Below, in pieces: positions 10,093 through 18,960 of a stretch of 64,000 nt of DNA (positions are counted from its first letter, which is position 1; each line of letters opens with the position of its first letter). The stretch is taken from assembly GCF_014077095.1 (NCBI RefSeq), contig NZ_JACGVG010000027.1, forward strand, positions 496,001 to 560,000, written 5' to 3'. A program made the translations under genes and the position numbers. This DNA is from Colwellia sp. MB02u-6 (GTDB lineage Bacteria > Pseudomonadota > Gammaproteobacteria > Enterobacterales > Alteromonadaceae). A model generated the notes under the pieces. That model saw only the letters and a list, made by a program, of their open reading frames with translations. It searched no databases and was not told where the DNA came from.

Positions 10093-10334
10093 ATGCAACA
10101 GAAATCGAGCACTTGATTATTGAGGCTATACAGGAAGTTGCGCCTGAAGTTGATAAAAACACCATTGATTTTGATGAAGATATCCGTGAAGAGTGTGATT
10201 TAGACTCAATGGACTTTATTAATTATTTAGCGGCGTTGCAAAAATCAACGGGAATAAAAATTATTGAGGCTGATTACCCTAAATTTCATAGTATTAATAG
10301 TGCGTTAGCTTTTCTTAACGACAAGAAAAGCTGA
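10089..10334 (+). CDS. acyl carrier protein (phosphopantetheine-binding)
   Basis: 81-residue four-helix acyl carrier protein. The expected phosphopantetheine site is Ser40 in CDLDSMDFINY, where the usual DSL is DSM. Acidic overall, with conserved spacing to the C-terminal helix. It overlaps the E2 gene by four bases, so it is made together with the dehydrogenase complex and not with fatty-acid genes. No acyltransferase or ketosynthase adjoins it. A role as dedicated octanoyl/lipoyl or acyl donor to E2 would fit but is inference. The housekeeping AcpP is expected elsewhere. Confidence 0.85.
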   Translation: MNATEIEHLIIEAIQEVAPEVDKNTIDFDEDIREECDLDSMDFINYLAALQKSTGIKIIEADYPKFHSINSALAFLNDKKS

Positions 10335-10388
10335 GTTTATAGTCGGTAATCTCGAGTGGATAATGTCGAGCGGATAAAGGTGATAAAT

Positions 10389-12902
10389 ATGCAATCAAAA
10401 CAACAAGCGCAAACTATTTTTTGGTTTGAGCAATTAACGCTCGCCAACCTCGAGCAAGTGGGTGGAAAAAATGCCAGTTTAGGCGAAATGATAGCCAATA
10501 TGAGTGAAACAGCTGTGCAGGTACCTATTGGTTTTGCGACCAGCGCGCAATTATTTGTCGATTTTTTACAACAAAATAAGCTCAATGAAAAAATAAAACA
10601 TCATATTGATGCCTATGGTTCAGCACAACAAAACTTGGCCACTACCGGCAGTGCGATCAGAAAGTTAATTGCTCATGGTGACTTTACCGAGCAGCAAAAC
10701 AATGAAATTACCCAAGCCTATCAAGAATTATCAAAGAGAATACAAGAAAATCAACACGACAAACTTAATCAAAATGACTTAGTAAACCAAGCCCCCTATA
10801 TGGCCAGTGTTGCGGTAAGAAGTTCGGCTACCGCTGAAGATTTACCCGAAGCAAGCTTTGCCGGACAACAAGAGAGTTACTTAAACGTTATCGGTATTGA
10901 ACATTTACTGATCGCCTGTAAACAATGTTTTGCTTCGCTTTATACCGACAGAGCCATTGTTTATCGGGAAAAACAAGGCTTTGAACATGAGAAAGTCGCC
11001 TTGTCGATTGGTATTCAACAAATGATTAATGCTCAAGCAGCAGGGGTGATGTTCACGCTTGATACCGAAACAGGCTTTAGTGATGTTGTTGAAATCAATG
11101 GCGCATGGGGATTAGGCGAAACAATAGTAAAAGGCAGCGTTACGCCAGATAGATTTATGGTTTTTAAGCCATTGTTAGCACAAAATATAGAAGTTACCGC
11201 TAGTGAGCAACAGCACAAGTTTAGACCTATTATTGAAAAAAAATGTGGCAGCAAATTAGAGAAAATGTGCTTTGCCCATGCGGATAAATCAAAAAATATC
11301 CATATCAGTAAAGTAGCAGCAAGTACTGAAACGCTAGCAACCAGTATTGAAGAACGTACCAGCTTAGTTTTATCTGATGATGAAATACTGCAACTGGCAA
11401 GCTGGGCGGTAATAATCGAGAAACATTACGGCAAAGCCATGGATATGGAATGGGCAAAAGATAGTGGTTCAGGGCAGCTTTACATCGTTCAGGCCCGTCC
11501 TGAAACAGTAGAATCACAGAAAAATCATTCGGTATTAGTCAATTATAAACTGAAAGAAAAATCAAAAATACTTGTGCAAGGTGCCAGTGTTGGCAGTGCT
11601 ATTGCTACGGGTAAGGTGTTTAAAGTCGTTAACCCTGAAGATGTTGAACATTTTCCTGAAGGCGCTATGTTAGTGACTCAAAAAACTGATCCTGACTGGT
11701 TACCTTTAATGCGTAAAGCGGCAGGTATTATTACCGATACGGGTGGACCAACAAGTCATGCAGCGATTGTTAGTCGTGAGCTAAAAATTGCCGCGATTGT
11801 TGGCTGTGAAAATGCCACCCAAGTGCTAAAAAATGATCAAGAAGTTACCTTAAGTTGCGCCCAAGGCACACTCGGTATTGTTTATGAAGGCAGATTAGCT
11901 TTTGAAACTGAAGAGGTAAATTTAGCTGACATACCTCACACAAACACAGATATTATGATCAATGCCGCGATGCCCGATGGTGTTTTTAAATGGAGCGCTT
12001 TGCCGGTTGCGGGGATAGGTTTAACCCGCATAGAGTTTATTATTTCCAGTCAAATAGGGGTGCATCCTATGGCGTTATTACACCCTGAAAAAGTGACCAA
12101 TAGTAAAGTTAAACAAAAAATTAGCGAATTATGCCGTGGCTATGCACAAGGTGGAGATTATTTTGTTGATAATCTTGCGCTAGGGGTCGCTAAAATTGCC
12201 GCTTCACAGTACCCAAAGCCTGTCATTGTGCGCATGTCAGACTTTAAATCTAACGAATACCGTGGTTTATTGGGCGGGGAGTTTTTTGAACTGACCGAAG
12301 AAAATCCTATGCTAGGTTTACGTGGGGCCTCACGGTATTACCATAAACTTTATCGCGAAGCTTTTATGTTGGAATGTCAGGCGATTGTTAAAGTGCGAGA
12401 GCAAATGGGGTTTGATAATGTCATCGTGATGATCCCATTTTGTCGCACACCTGATGAAGCAGATAAAGTGCTTGCTGTGATGAGTGAAGTGGGGTTAACG
12501 CGTGGCAAAAAGGGCTTGCAGGTTTATGTTATGTGTGAAATACCGTCTAATATTATTCTAGCAGCAGAGTTTGCTCAGCGTTTTGATGGTTTCTCTATTG
12601 GCAGCAATGATTTAACTCAACTTGTTTTAGGTATAGACCGTGATTCAACTGAGTTAAAAAGCTTATTTGATGCGAGGAATGATGCGGTTAAAAGTATGAT
12701 TGCACAAGTGATAAAAGTCGCTCATGAGTGTGGTTGCAAAGTAGGGATTTGCGGACAAGCCCCTTCGGACCATCCTGAATTTGCCGAGTTTTTAGTGGCA
12801 TGCGGTATTGATTCTATTTCATTGAACCCTGACTCAGTTGCTAAGGCTAGCGTACATATTGCCTTAGCAGAAAACACGATAAATAAGCAAAAAAATCTTT
12901 AA
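10389..12902 (+). CDS. ppsA: phosphoenolpyruvate synthase
   Basis: About 837 residues, slightly longer than the usual ~790. Converts pyruvate, ATP and water to PEP, AMP and phosphate. N-terminal ATP-grasp-like domain (VGGKNASLGEM, then SVAVRSSATAEDLPEASFAGQQESYL), phospho-His domain with the swivelling His near residue 457 in TGGPTSHAAIVSRE, and C-terminal PEP/pyruvate barrel (IGSNDLTQLVLGIDRDS, then VGICGQAPSDHPEFAEF). The start ATG 10389 has AAGGTGA six bases upstream; GTG 10356 is less likely. Last gene of the CoA-ligase/dehydrogenase operon; its stop lies only three bases from the stop of the converging gene. Confidence 0.93.
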   Translation: MQSKQQAQTIFWFEQLTLANLEQVGGKNASLGEMIANMSETAVQVPIGFATSAQLFVDFLQQNKLNEKIKHHIDAYGSAQQNLATTGSAIRKLIAHGDFTEQQNNEITQAYQELSKRIQENQHDKLNQNDLVNQAPYMASVAVRSSATAEDLPEASFAGQQESYLNVIGIEHLLIACKQCFASLYTDRAIVYREKQGFEHEKVALSIGIQQMINAQAAGVMFTLDTETGFSDVVEINGAWGLGETIVKGSVTPDRFMVFKPLLAQNIEVTASEQQHKFRPIIEKKCGSKLEKMCFAHADKSKNIHISKVAASTETLATSIEERTSLVLSDDEILQLASWAVIIEKHYGKAMDMEWAKDSGSGQLYIVQARPETVESQKNHSVLVNYKLKEKSKILVQGASVGSAIATGKVFKVVNPEDVEHFPEGAMLVTQKTDPDWLPLMRKAAGIITDTGGPTSHAAIVSRELKIAAIVGCENATQVLKNDQEVTLSCAQGTLGIVYEGRLAFETEEVNLADIPHTNTDIMINAAMPDGVFKWSALPVAGIGLTRIEFIISSQIGVHPMALLHPEKVTNSKVKQKISELCRGYAQGGDYFVDNLALGVAKIAASQYPKPVIVRMSDFKSNEYRGLLGGEFFELTEENPMLGLRGASRYYHKLYREAFMLECQAIVKVREQMGFDNVIVMIPFCRTPDEADKVLAVMSEVGLTRGKKGLQVYVMCEIPSNIILAAEFAQRFDGFSIGSNDLTQLVLGIDRDSTELKSLFDARNDAVKSMIAQVIKVAHECGCKVGICGQAPSDHPEFAEFLVACGIDSISLNPDSVAKASVHIALAENTINKQKNL

Positions 12903-12905
12903 TGA

Positions 12906-13862
12906 TTAATGTGCTTTGAGTTGCTGTAAAGCCTGCCAGCTAAAGGTTGGGCCACTTTTACAAACATATTGATGCTTGATGTAACAATGGCCACATAAAC
13001 CAACGGCGCAATGCATGCGTCGTTCAACTGCAAGGAAAATGGCATTACTTGCCATGCCATGCTCAGTCAAATAAGTGGCGGCACTACTCATCATCAGCTC
13101 TGGGCCACAAAGCAGCGCCGTTGTGGGTGGGCGAGTAAAAGTGCTCAGCGCTGTGGGTAATATCATTAAAGGGCTACCTTGAAACGTAGTTGCACATAAT
13201 TCATCACTAGTATTAGCATTGGTATTAGCATTGGTATTAGCACGGATATTGTCATTGATATTACTACTAGGATGTTCATCAATGGCATCAAGAGTATTAA
13301 ATATCTTGATCTGCTTTTGCCAACGCGCACGTTCTGGGGTTAACATCTGCGCGGCTTTATTACGAGCACCATAGACTAAGGTGAGTTGCTGTTTATTTTT
13401 GGCTTTATCAGCTAGAGCATCAGTTGGTTTGTCAGGTGAGTTGTTAGTTAGTTTGTCAATTAAAGTCACTAAAGGCGCTAATCCGCAGCCACCAGCAATA
13501 ATTATCGTATTATGATTAACAATTTTATCCAGCGGCCAGCCACGACCAAAAGGGCCTCGCGCACCAAGAATAGCGCCGGGTTGCATGGAGAATAAAGTTG
13601 AGGTGACTTGCCCCATTTGTCGAATAAAAGCTTTAAACTCACCTCGTTCATTGGGTGGTTCGGTAAAGGTGAAGGGGGCTTCGCCTATGCTAGGGACATT
13701 GAGCATAAAAAACTGTCCTGGTTGTACTTGTTGCCAATGATGTGGATGATTTTTATTTTTACTTTGTGCTAAATTTAACAGCCGAAACAAATAATGACGT
13801 GCCTGCTCACCATCATCAATGTAATCCACTAACTCAATACAATCAGGAATATGACTAAGCAT
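12906..13862 (-). CDS. FAD/NAD(P)-binding oxidoreductase with 2Fe-2S site (HydG/AsrB-like gamma subunit)
   Basis: 318-residue ferredoxin-NADP reductase-fold protein resembling the gamma subunit of sulfhydrogenase and anaerobic sulfite reductase B. An N-terminal FAD domain (VQPGQFFMLNVPSIGEAPFTF), an NAD(P)-binding part (IIIAGGCGLAPLVTLI) and a C-terminal cluster CAVGLCGHC...C for a 2Fe-2S centre can be seen. Between them is an odd low-complexity insert NTNANTNANTSDE, encoded by a short tandem repeat near 13205-13245. Last gene of a three-gene operon with the formate dehydrogenase; presumably it hands electrons from formate to NAD(P)+ or the reverse. Confidence 0.8.
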   Translation of the reverse strand: MLSHIPDCIELVDYIDDGEQARHYLFRLLNLAQSKNKNHPHHWQQVQPGQFFMLNVPSIGEAPFTFTEPPNERGEFKAFIRQMGQVTSTLFSMQPGAILGARGPFGRGWPLDKIVNHNTIIIAGGCGLAPLVTLIDKLTNNSPDKPTDALADKAKNKQQLTLVYGARNKAAQMLTPERARWQKQIKIFNTLDAIDEHPSSNINDNIRANTNANTNANTSDELCATTFQGSPLMILPTALSTFTRPPTTALLCGPELMMSSAATYLTEHGMASNAIFLAVERRMHCAVGLCGHCYIKHQYVCKSGPTFSWQALQQLKAH

Positions 13863-14895
13863 GAGTCACCTCAGGCCCATTTTCTTGACCACCTTCTTTA
13901 GTTATGCGCTTCATCACTGAATGTACACCAATAACACCCGGACAGGTTTGTTCACAACGACCACAGCCTACACAGCCATGGCGAGAAAATTCGGTGAAAA
14001 ATTCATCAGCAAACTTATGCTGCCAAAAACGCTCTACTCTCGTGCCTGCTTCTGCCGAGGGATTATTAAAGCTTGCCTCTCGTTGAAAACCTTCATAAAG
14101 ACAAGAGTCCCAAAAACGCTGCTGACTAAACTCATTGTTGTCTTTTTTTATCGCTCGGGTGCCATAGCAAGAACACGTTGGGCAGAGCGTGGTGCAACCA
14201 GAACAACCCAGGCATTGTATGGCTAACGTTTGCCAAAAATCATCAGTTATTGTCCCTGAATTTAATTTTTTTATACCATCAGTGATGTATTTATCATCAG
14301 GAAACTTTTGTTCACATTGATGTAATGCTAAGTCTCTTTGGGTTAAATAATGCCAGTGTGTTTCTATCAGGGCTAATGCTTGTAATGCTTCTGCACCTTT
14401 ACTTGTTTGTTCAAGGACTAGCCATTTATGACCTAGCGGGTGTAAAACAATATCTGCGTGCTCTTCTCTTACACCAGGCCCTGCATTCACCGTCGGACAA
14501 AAACCATGCTCACAAGGATTAATACAATCAAGCCCTACCAGTAAGCATTGCTGGCGTCTTGCCTGATAATAGCGATCGTCTTTAAAAAATTTATCTTGAT
14601 AATGAATAGCCGTTAAATCACAGCTTTGTACGCCAAATAAAACAAAAGGCTTAGGTGTAGGCAAGGTTTCTTGAAAATATTCACCATTAAAAACGAGTAA
14701 ACTTTCTTGTTCGGCAAAAAAGAAGCCTTTGGCTGAGCTTTGTGGTTTGTCATGCACTAAAGGTTGAGTTTCGTCACTGGCGAGTTGTTGCCAATGATAT
14801 TGGCCATTGTTGTTTGTGACCACCTGATGAAATTGATAATCCTGAGCTAAATGTGCTTGCAAATGCTGCAAGTCATCAAGTAAATAAATTTTCAT
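13855..14895 (-). CDS. 4Fe-4S electron-transfer subunit (HydB/AsrA-like beta subunit)
   Basis: 346-residue iron-sulfur protein similar to sulfhydrogenase beta / anaerobic sulfite reductase A. Two Cys clusters near the C-terminus, CLGCSGCTTLCPTCSC and HGCVGCGRCEQTCPG, fit two 4Fe-4S centres; further Cys occur in LVGLDCINPCEHGFC. It overlaps the formate dehydrogenase gene by 20 bases and the flavoprotein gene by 8, so the three are coexpressed. It probably wires the catalytic subunit to the flavoprotein. It ends in TAG. Confidence 0.82.
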   Translation of the reverse strand: MKIYLLDDLQHLQAHLAQDYQFHQVVTNNNGQYHWQQLASDETQPLVHDKPQSSAKGFFFAEQESLLVFNGEYFQETLPTPKPFVLFGVQSCDLTAIHYQDKFFKDDRYYQARRQQCLLVGLDCINPCEHGFCPTVNAGPGVREEHADIVLHPLGHKWLVLEQTSKGAEALQALALIETHWHYLTQRDLALHQCEQKFPDDKYITDGIKKLNSGTITDDFWQTLAIQCLGCSGCTTLCPTCSCYGTRAIKKDNNEFSQQRFWDSCLYEGFQREASFNNPSAEAGTRVERFWQHKFADEFFTEFSRHGCVGCGRCEQTCPGVIGVHSVMKRITKEGGQENGPEVTHA

Positions 14896-16987
14896 GTTTT
14901 GGCTCCTGCTGCAATTGCTCGATTGTTTTTGGTATTTGCCCTTGCGCTAATGCTGCAACCATGACCGCACAGGCTTTTAACTCAGGCATTTTTGTGATCG
15001 GATCTTGCGCGGTATTGGTCAGTTGGTTCGAAGGCGCTTCTTTAAAATGATAAGGCATGCTGACCAGTCCGACAGGCACGTCATTAGTGATCATCGCTCT
15101 GGTTTCTAAATAACCTCGCCGCGATTTAACGCTGACAGCGCCTTGATGGCTGATATGAAGGTTGTTGGCATCAATGGGATTAATAAATAAAATACCAGCG
15201 GGTATTTCTCTTTCTAACAAAGGCGAGTTTCGGGTCATTGAGCCACAACCATAATGAAAATGTAGCCGATTGGTGGTCAGTTGCAATGGAAAGTTTTTAT
15301 CAGGCATTTCATCGATATCACTGTGGTTTACTGCAATTAATCTTGCTTTGCCAATAGGAAAAATTGTACTGTGTAAAATGGCGGTACCCTTGGGGCTGTC
15401 ATTAGTGCAGGGCCATTGTAAGCCGTAATCATCCTCAATTTTTTGATAATTCATCGCTTGATATGGCGGAGTTAGGGCGGTCATTTCATTAAATACCTCT
15501 TGTGAATTTGACCAGTTTAGTTGCTCAGATCCCATTTGTTTTGCCAACGCTTGTAGCCATTGCCAATCACCTTTTGCTTGCCCAACAGGCGCGATAACTT
15601 GGTTTAATTTCTGTACTCGGCGTTCACAATTAGTAAAGGTACCTTCTTTTTCGGCAAAAGAAGCCGCGGGTAAAACAAAGTCGGCGAGCTTTGCTGTTTC
15701 GGTTAAGGTGAGTTCAGCAACAACCAATAAGTCTAAATTTTTGAGTGACGATTTAACATGGTTTTGATCTGGGTCGGTCACTACGGGGTCTTCTCCAAAC
15801 AGTATAAGTGCGCGAAACTCTCCCGATAAAGCGCCCTTGGTCATGCCTAATGAGGTTAATCCTGGGGCCTTTGCTAGTTCTGTATGCCAAGCGTTACTAA
15901 ACTTTTCATGCGCTTTTTCATCATCAACATTTTGATAGCCTGGATAAACATTAGGTAAGCAGCCCATGTCACAAGCACCTTGAACATTATTTTGTCCTCT
16001 AAGTGGATTGACCCCAGTCCCCGGTTTACCAATATGGCCACAGATTAACGCTAAATTAGCCAAAGAAATGACATTATTGGTGCCGCTCATGTATTGGGTG
16101 ATGCCCATGCCATAAAAAATCATTGCCCGTTTCGCTTGACTATATTGCTTTGCGGCTTGGTAAATATCTGCGGCTTTAAGGCCTGTTATTGCTTCAACTG
16201 ATATTGGCGTAATATTTTCAACGTGTTTAGCTAGGTGCTCAAAACCTTCGCAACGTTGATCAATAAAATCTTTGTCATACCATTTCTCTTTGATGATGAC
16301 ATGTAACATTGCATTTATCAGCGCAATATTACTGCCTAACTTGAGCTGTAAATGCAGTGGCGCTAGTTTCGCCAGGCGTATTTTTCTTGGATCTATGACG
16401 ATTAATTTACAGCCATTGAGGTGTGCTTGCATAATATGGCCACCTAAAATACTGTGGTTCTCTGTCGGGTCGGCGCCAAAGACCATAATCAAATCAGTGT
16501 CGAAAATATCTTTGGCACTATTGGTCATTGCGCCAGAGCCTAAAGACTGCTTTAGTCCGGCAACAGTTGGGCTATGGCAAATACGGGCACAATGGTCGAT
16601 ATTGTTTGTTTTTAATACCGCCCGAGCGAATTTTTGTGCGGCGTAGTTATCTTCATTAGTCGCTCGAGCGCTACTAATAACACCGACACTGTTAGTACCA
16701 CTATATTCAATAATCTGAGTTAATTCTTCAGCAATGCTGACAAGGGCTTCTTGCCAACTAATGGGAAAAAATTGATGATTAATACGTTTTAATGGTTGTG
16801 TTAAGCGGTTTTTATCCGTGATGGCATAGGCGGTACTCCAGCCCTTATCACAGAGTTTTCCTTGACTAATAGGATGTGAGGGTTGTGGCTCAACGCCGAT
16901 CAGTTTACCTTTTTCGTCTACAGATAAAGCTATACCACAACCTACGCCACAAAAGGGACAAATAGTATTTATCAGTTTATTAGCCAC
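14876..16987 (-). CDS. formate dehydrogenase catalytic subunit (Mo/W-bis-MGD, cysteine type)
   Basis: About 703 residues of the DMSO-reductase family, the size of FdhF. Cys10, Cys13, Cys17 and Cys46 bind the proximal 4Fe-4S cluster. The active-site ligand is Cys137 in ARICHSPTVAG, where E. coli FdhF has selenocysteine, with His138 next to it. The C-terminal molybdopterin dinucleotide domain follows. I chose GTG 16987 because GGGGGA lies six bases upstream and protein homology begins there; the TTG at 17089 would lie almost on the FNR-type operator at 17103. First gene of fdh-hydB-hydG-like operon, divergent from focA. No maturation genes (fdhD, mob) are nearby. Confidence 0.9.
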   Translation of the reverse strand: MANKLINTICPFCGVGCGIALSVDEKGKLIGVEPQPSHPISQGKLCDKGWSTAYAITDKNRLTQPLKRINHQFFPISWQEALVSIAEELTQIIEYSGTNSVGVISSARATNEDNYAAQKFARAVLKTNNIDHCARICHSPTVAGLKQSLGSGAMTNSAKDIFDTDLIMVFGADPTENHSILGGHIMQAHLNGCKLIVIDPRKIRLAKLAPLHLQLKLGSNIALINAMLHVIIKEKWYDKDFIDQRCEGFEHLAKHVENITPISVEAITGLKAADIYQAAKQYSQAKRAMIFYGMGITQYMSGTNNVISLANLALICGHIGKPGTGVNPLRGQNNVQGACDMGCLPNVYPGYQNVDDEKAHEKFSNAWHTELAKAPGLTSLGMTKGALSGEFRALILFGEDPVVTDPDQNHVKSSLKNLDLLVVAELTLTETAKLADFVLPAASFAEKEGTFTNCERRVQKLNQVIAPVGQAKGDWQWLQALAKQMGSEQLNWSNSQEVFNEMTALTPPYQAMNYQKIEDDYGLQWPCTNDSPKGTAILHSTIFPIGKARLIAVNHSDIDEMPDKNFPLQLTTNRLHFHYGCGSMTRNSPLLEREIPAGILFINPIDANNLHISHQGAVSVKSRRGYLETRAMITNDVPVGLVSMPYHFKEAPSNQLTNTAQDPITKMPELKACAVMVAALAQGQIPKTIEQLQQEPKHENLFT

Positions 16988-17102
16988 GTCTAATCCCCCG
17001 TTACTTTGATTAAAATTTGATTGAAATTCACCGGTAAAGCCAAGATTCACATTGAGTATAGAGTCTAAAAAACGCCTGCTTATCGGCAAAACCTTGCTTT
17101 GT

Positions 17103-17116
17103 CTGATATAAATCAG
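17103..17116. promoter_or_regulatory. FNR-type operator CTGATATAAATCAG
   Basis: Perfect CTGAT-N4-ATCAG palindrome in the divergent region between the formate dehydrogenase operon and focA. A centre at 17109.5 and a class II offset would give starts near 17068 leftward and 17151 rightward, both compatible with the chosen start codons. Confidence 0.7.
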
Positions 17117-17206
17117 TCAACACTTAGATAAGTATATTTTATGAACAGCTTAGGTTTATTCTTAGGTTTTAAATTATTAATATTTGCTCGCATAAGGTTT
17201 ATTGAT

Positions 17207-18025
17207 ATGTCTGATATATTTGGTTCTGATGCCTTTTTACCCAAAGAAATCGCCCAGCGTGTTAATGATGTAGGTGTCGCTAAAGTAGGTTTGCCATTTT
17301 TATCGTTATTGATGTTGGGTATGCTTGCGGGGGCATTTATTGGCTTAGGCGCCCTTTATTTTGTCTTGATAAAGTCAGATGCCAGCTTGGGTTTTGCTAT
17401 TAGCCAAGTGCTAGGAGGGGTAGCATTTTCTCTGGGTTTAATTTTAGTCATTGTTGCTGGCGCGGAGTTATTTACCGGTAATAACCTATTAGCGATGGCG
17501 TGGGCCGAAGGTAAGATATCGACAGCCCAGATCTTAAAAAACTGGCTTGTTGTTTTTTTTGCTAATTTTACCGGGGCAGCAGGCCTTGCGGTATTAGTCT
17601 TTCTGTCGGGTCATATTGACATGAACCAGGGTGCTATTGCTGAGCAATATATCAAAATAGCCCTTATTAAAAGTAACTTGCCCTTTTGGAGTGCTTTTTT
17701 TAAAGGCGTTTTATGTAATGTCTTGGTGTGTATGGCAGTTTGGATGGCCTTTGCGGGGCGAAGTGTTACAGATAAAGTGATGGCTATTGTTTTTCCTATT
17801 TCAGCTTTTGTTGCCGCAGGATTCGAACATTGCATTGCTAATATGTACATCATTCCTTTGGCGATGTTAGCGCAGACTTTTGGCAACACCGATTTGGCTG
17901 TTGCTGCGATAACTTGGTCTGGATTTTTTAGTAATTTAGTACCGGTAATGATGGGTAATCTTGTTGGGGGGAGTTTTTTTGTTGCTTTGGTTTATCACAT
18001 TATTTATCGGCGTAATCATAGTTAA
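17207..18025 (+). CDS. formate/nitrite transporter family channel (FocA-like)
   Basis: About 272 residues with six hydrophobic segments. Family signatures: GGVAFSLGLILVIVAGAELFTGNNLL, FFANFTGAAGLAV, FKGVLCNVLVCMAVWMAF, and AAGFEHCIANMYIIPL with the conserved channel His. These pentameric channels pass formate (or nitrite). Opposite orientation to formate dehydrogenase across one FNR-type operator argues for formate. The start is ATG 17207, giving the conserved N-terminus MSDIFGSDAFLPKEIA; the upstream ATG 17141 would add 22 unconserved hydrophobic residues and would lie upstream of the predicted transcript start. Confidence 0.92.
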   Translation: MSDIFGSDAFLPKEIAQRVNDVGVAKVGLPFLSLLMLGMLAGAFIGLGALYFVLIKSDASLGFAISQVLGGVAFSLGLILVIVAGAELFTGNNLLAMAWAEGKISTAQILKNWLVVFFANFTGAAGLAVLVFLSGHIDMNQGAIAEQYIKIALIKSNLPFWSAFFKGVLCNVLVCMAVWMAFAGRSVTDKVMAIVFPISAFVAAGFEHCIANMYIIPLAMLAQTFGNTDLAVAAITWSGFFSNLVPVMMGNLVGGSFFVALVYHIIYRRNHS

Positions 18026-18063
18026 TATTAGCTTAAAATAATTGCATCACTCACAGTTAAACT

Positions 18064-18127
18064 CAGGCCTAAGCTCAGGTCCTAAGTTCAGGTCCTAAGT
18101 TCAGGTCCTAAGTTCAGGTCTAAGCTC
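18064..18127. repeat. 13-bp tandem repeat (CAGGTCCTAAGTT type)
   Basis: Three exact and two degenerate copies of a 13-base unit lie between focA and the next small gene. The unit number could vary between strains. No hairpin is evident. Confidence 0.85.
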
Positions 18128-18147
18128 CCAGCTAAATAAGGTCGGTT

Positions 18148-18465
18148 ATGTCATATTTTATTATTGCAGCCCAAGGTACTGAATTAGTTAAGTATCATCT
18201 CGCTTTTAATATTACAGCATTTAAAAATGAGCATGTGGCTTTTTCTGGTGCTTTGGGTAAACACCCCTATGATACCAATAAAGTGGTATTAATTGCAGAA
18301 CCCTATGCCAAAAATACGCAGTATTATGAATTTAATAGTGCTGATATAGGCTTGATTGAAAAACTACCTAATCTTATTAATAGCCATGGCGAAGATGCTG
18401 TTATGGTTCTGCTTTGGATAAAAAAAGGCTGTGTTGCCATTAGCAGTTCAGTAATTTTTGTTTGA
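18148..18465 (+). CDS. hypothetical protein, 105 aa
   Basis: The ATG has AAGG six bases upstream. The protein starts MSYFIIAAQGTELVKYHLAF and mixes hydrophobic strands with charged turns; no signal peptide, membrane segment or known motif is visible. The single Cys is near the C-terminus (IKKGCVAI). It lies between focA and a TerB-like gene, all in the same direction, and could be expressed with them. I do not recognise a family. Confidence 0.65.
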   Translation: MSYFIIAAQGTELVKYHLAFNITAFKNEHVAFSGALGKHPYDTNKVVLIAEPYAKNTQYYEFNSADIGLIEKLPNLINSHGEDAVMVLLWIKKGCVAISSSVIFV

Positions 18466-18531
18466 ATCTCAGCCGATCTAATCTCAATATCAGCACCATG
18501 CTCTGCACAAGTATCAACATAGGAGGTAAGT

Positions 18532-18960
18532 ATGTTTGAATCATTCAAACACTGGTTTGAAGCCACAAATCAAGAAAGCCAATTATTTGAGCGTCCAAAC
18601 TCACTGAACCTTCACATCGCATTGGCTGCTTTGCTCTATCATGTGATTAGTGCTGACGGTTTGGAACATAATAATGAAAAGCAAGAATTTACACTTATTA
18701 TGGCAAAGGAGTTTCAGCTGTCAGAACAACAAAGTATGGTGCTTTATCACTATGTGAAAAATCTTAAAAGTGATTTGAAATCTGATTTGTTCACGATTGA
18801 TAAGTACCTAAAGAAGAATCCTAATTTACGTATGGCATTCATGGATAAATTAAATCAATTGATTGGCGTTGATGGTGTTGATAGCGAAGAGCTGAATATA
18901 TATTATGAAACATGGAAAGTTGCATTTCCAGATCTTGTTCAACAGCTTAGGGATAAATAA
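18532..18960 (+). CDS. TerB-like helical protein, 142 aa
   Basis: A strong ribosome site AGGAGG precedes the ATG. The all-helical sequence contains LHIALAALLYHVISADGLEHNNEKQEFTLIM and, later, DKLNQLIGVDGVDSEELNIYYE. This pair of acidic ADG / VDG segments is typical of TerB-type metal-binding helical domains often annotated as tellurite resistance. It is soluble and has no signal peptide. Function is unknown; a stress role would fit the island. The family call rests on pattern only. Confidence 0.6.
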   Translation: MFESFKHWFEATNQESQLFERPNSLNLHIALAALLYHVISADGLEHNNEKQEFTLIMAKEFQLSEQQSMVLYHYVKNLKSDLKSDLFTIDKYLKKNPNLRMAFMDKLNQLIGVDGVDSEELNIYYETWKVAFPDLVQQLRDK

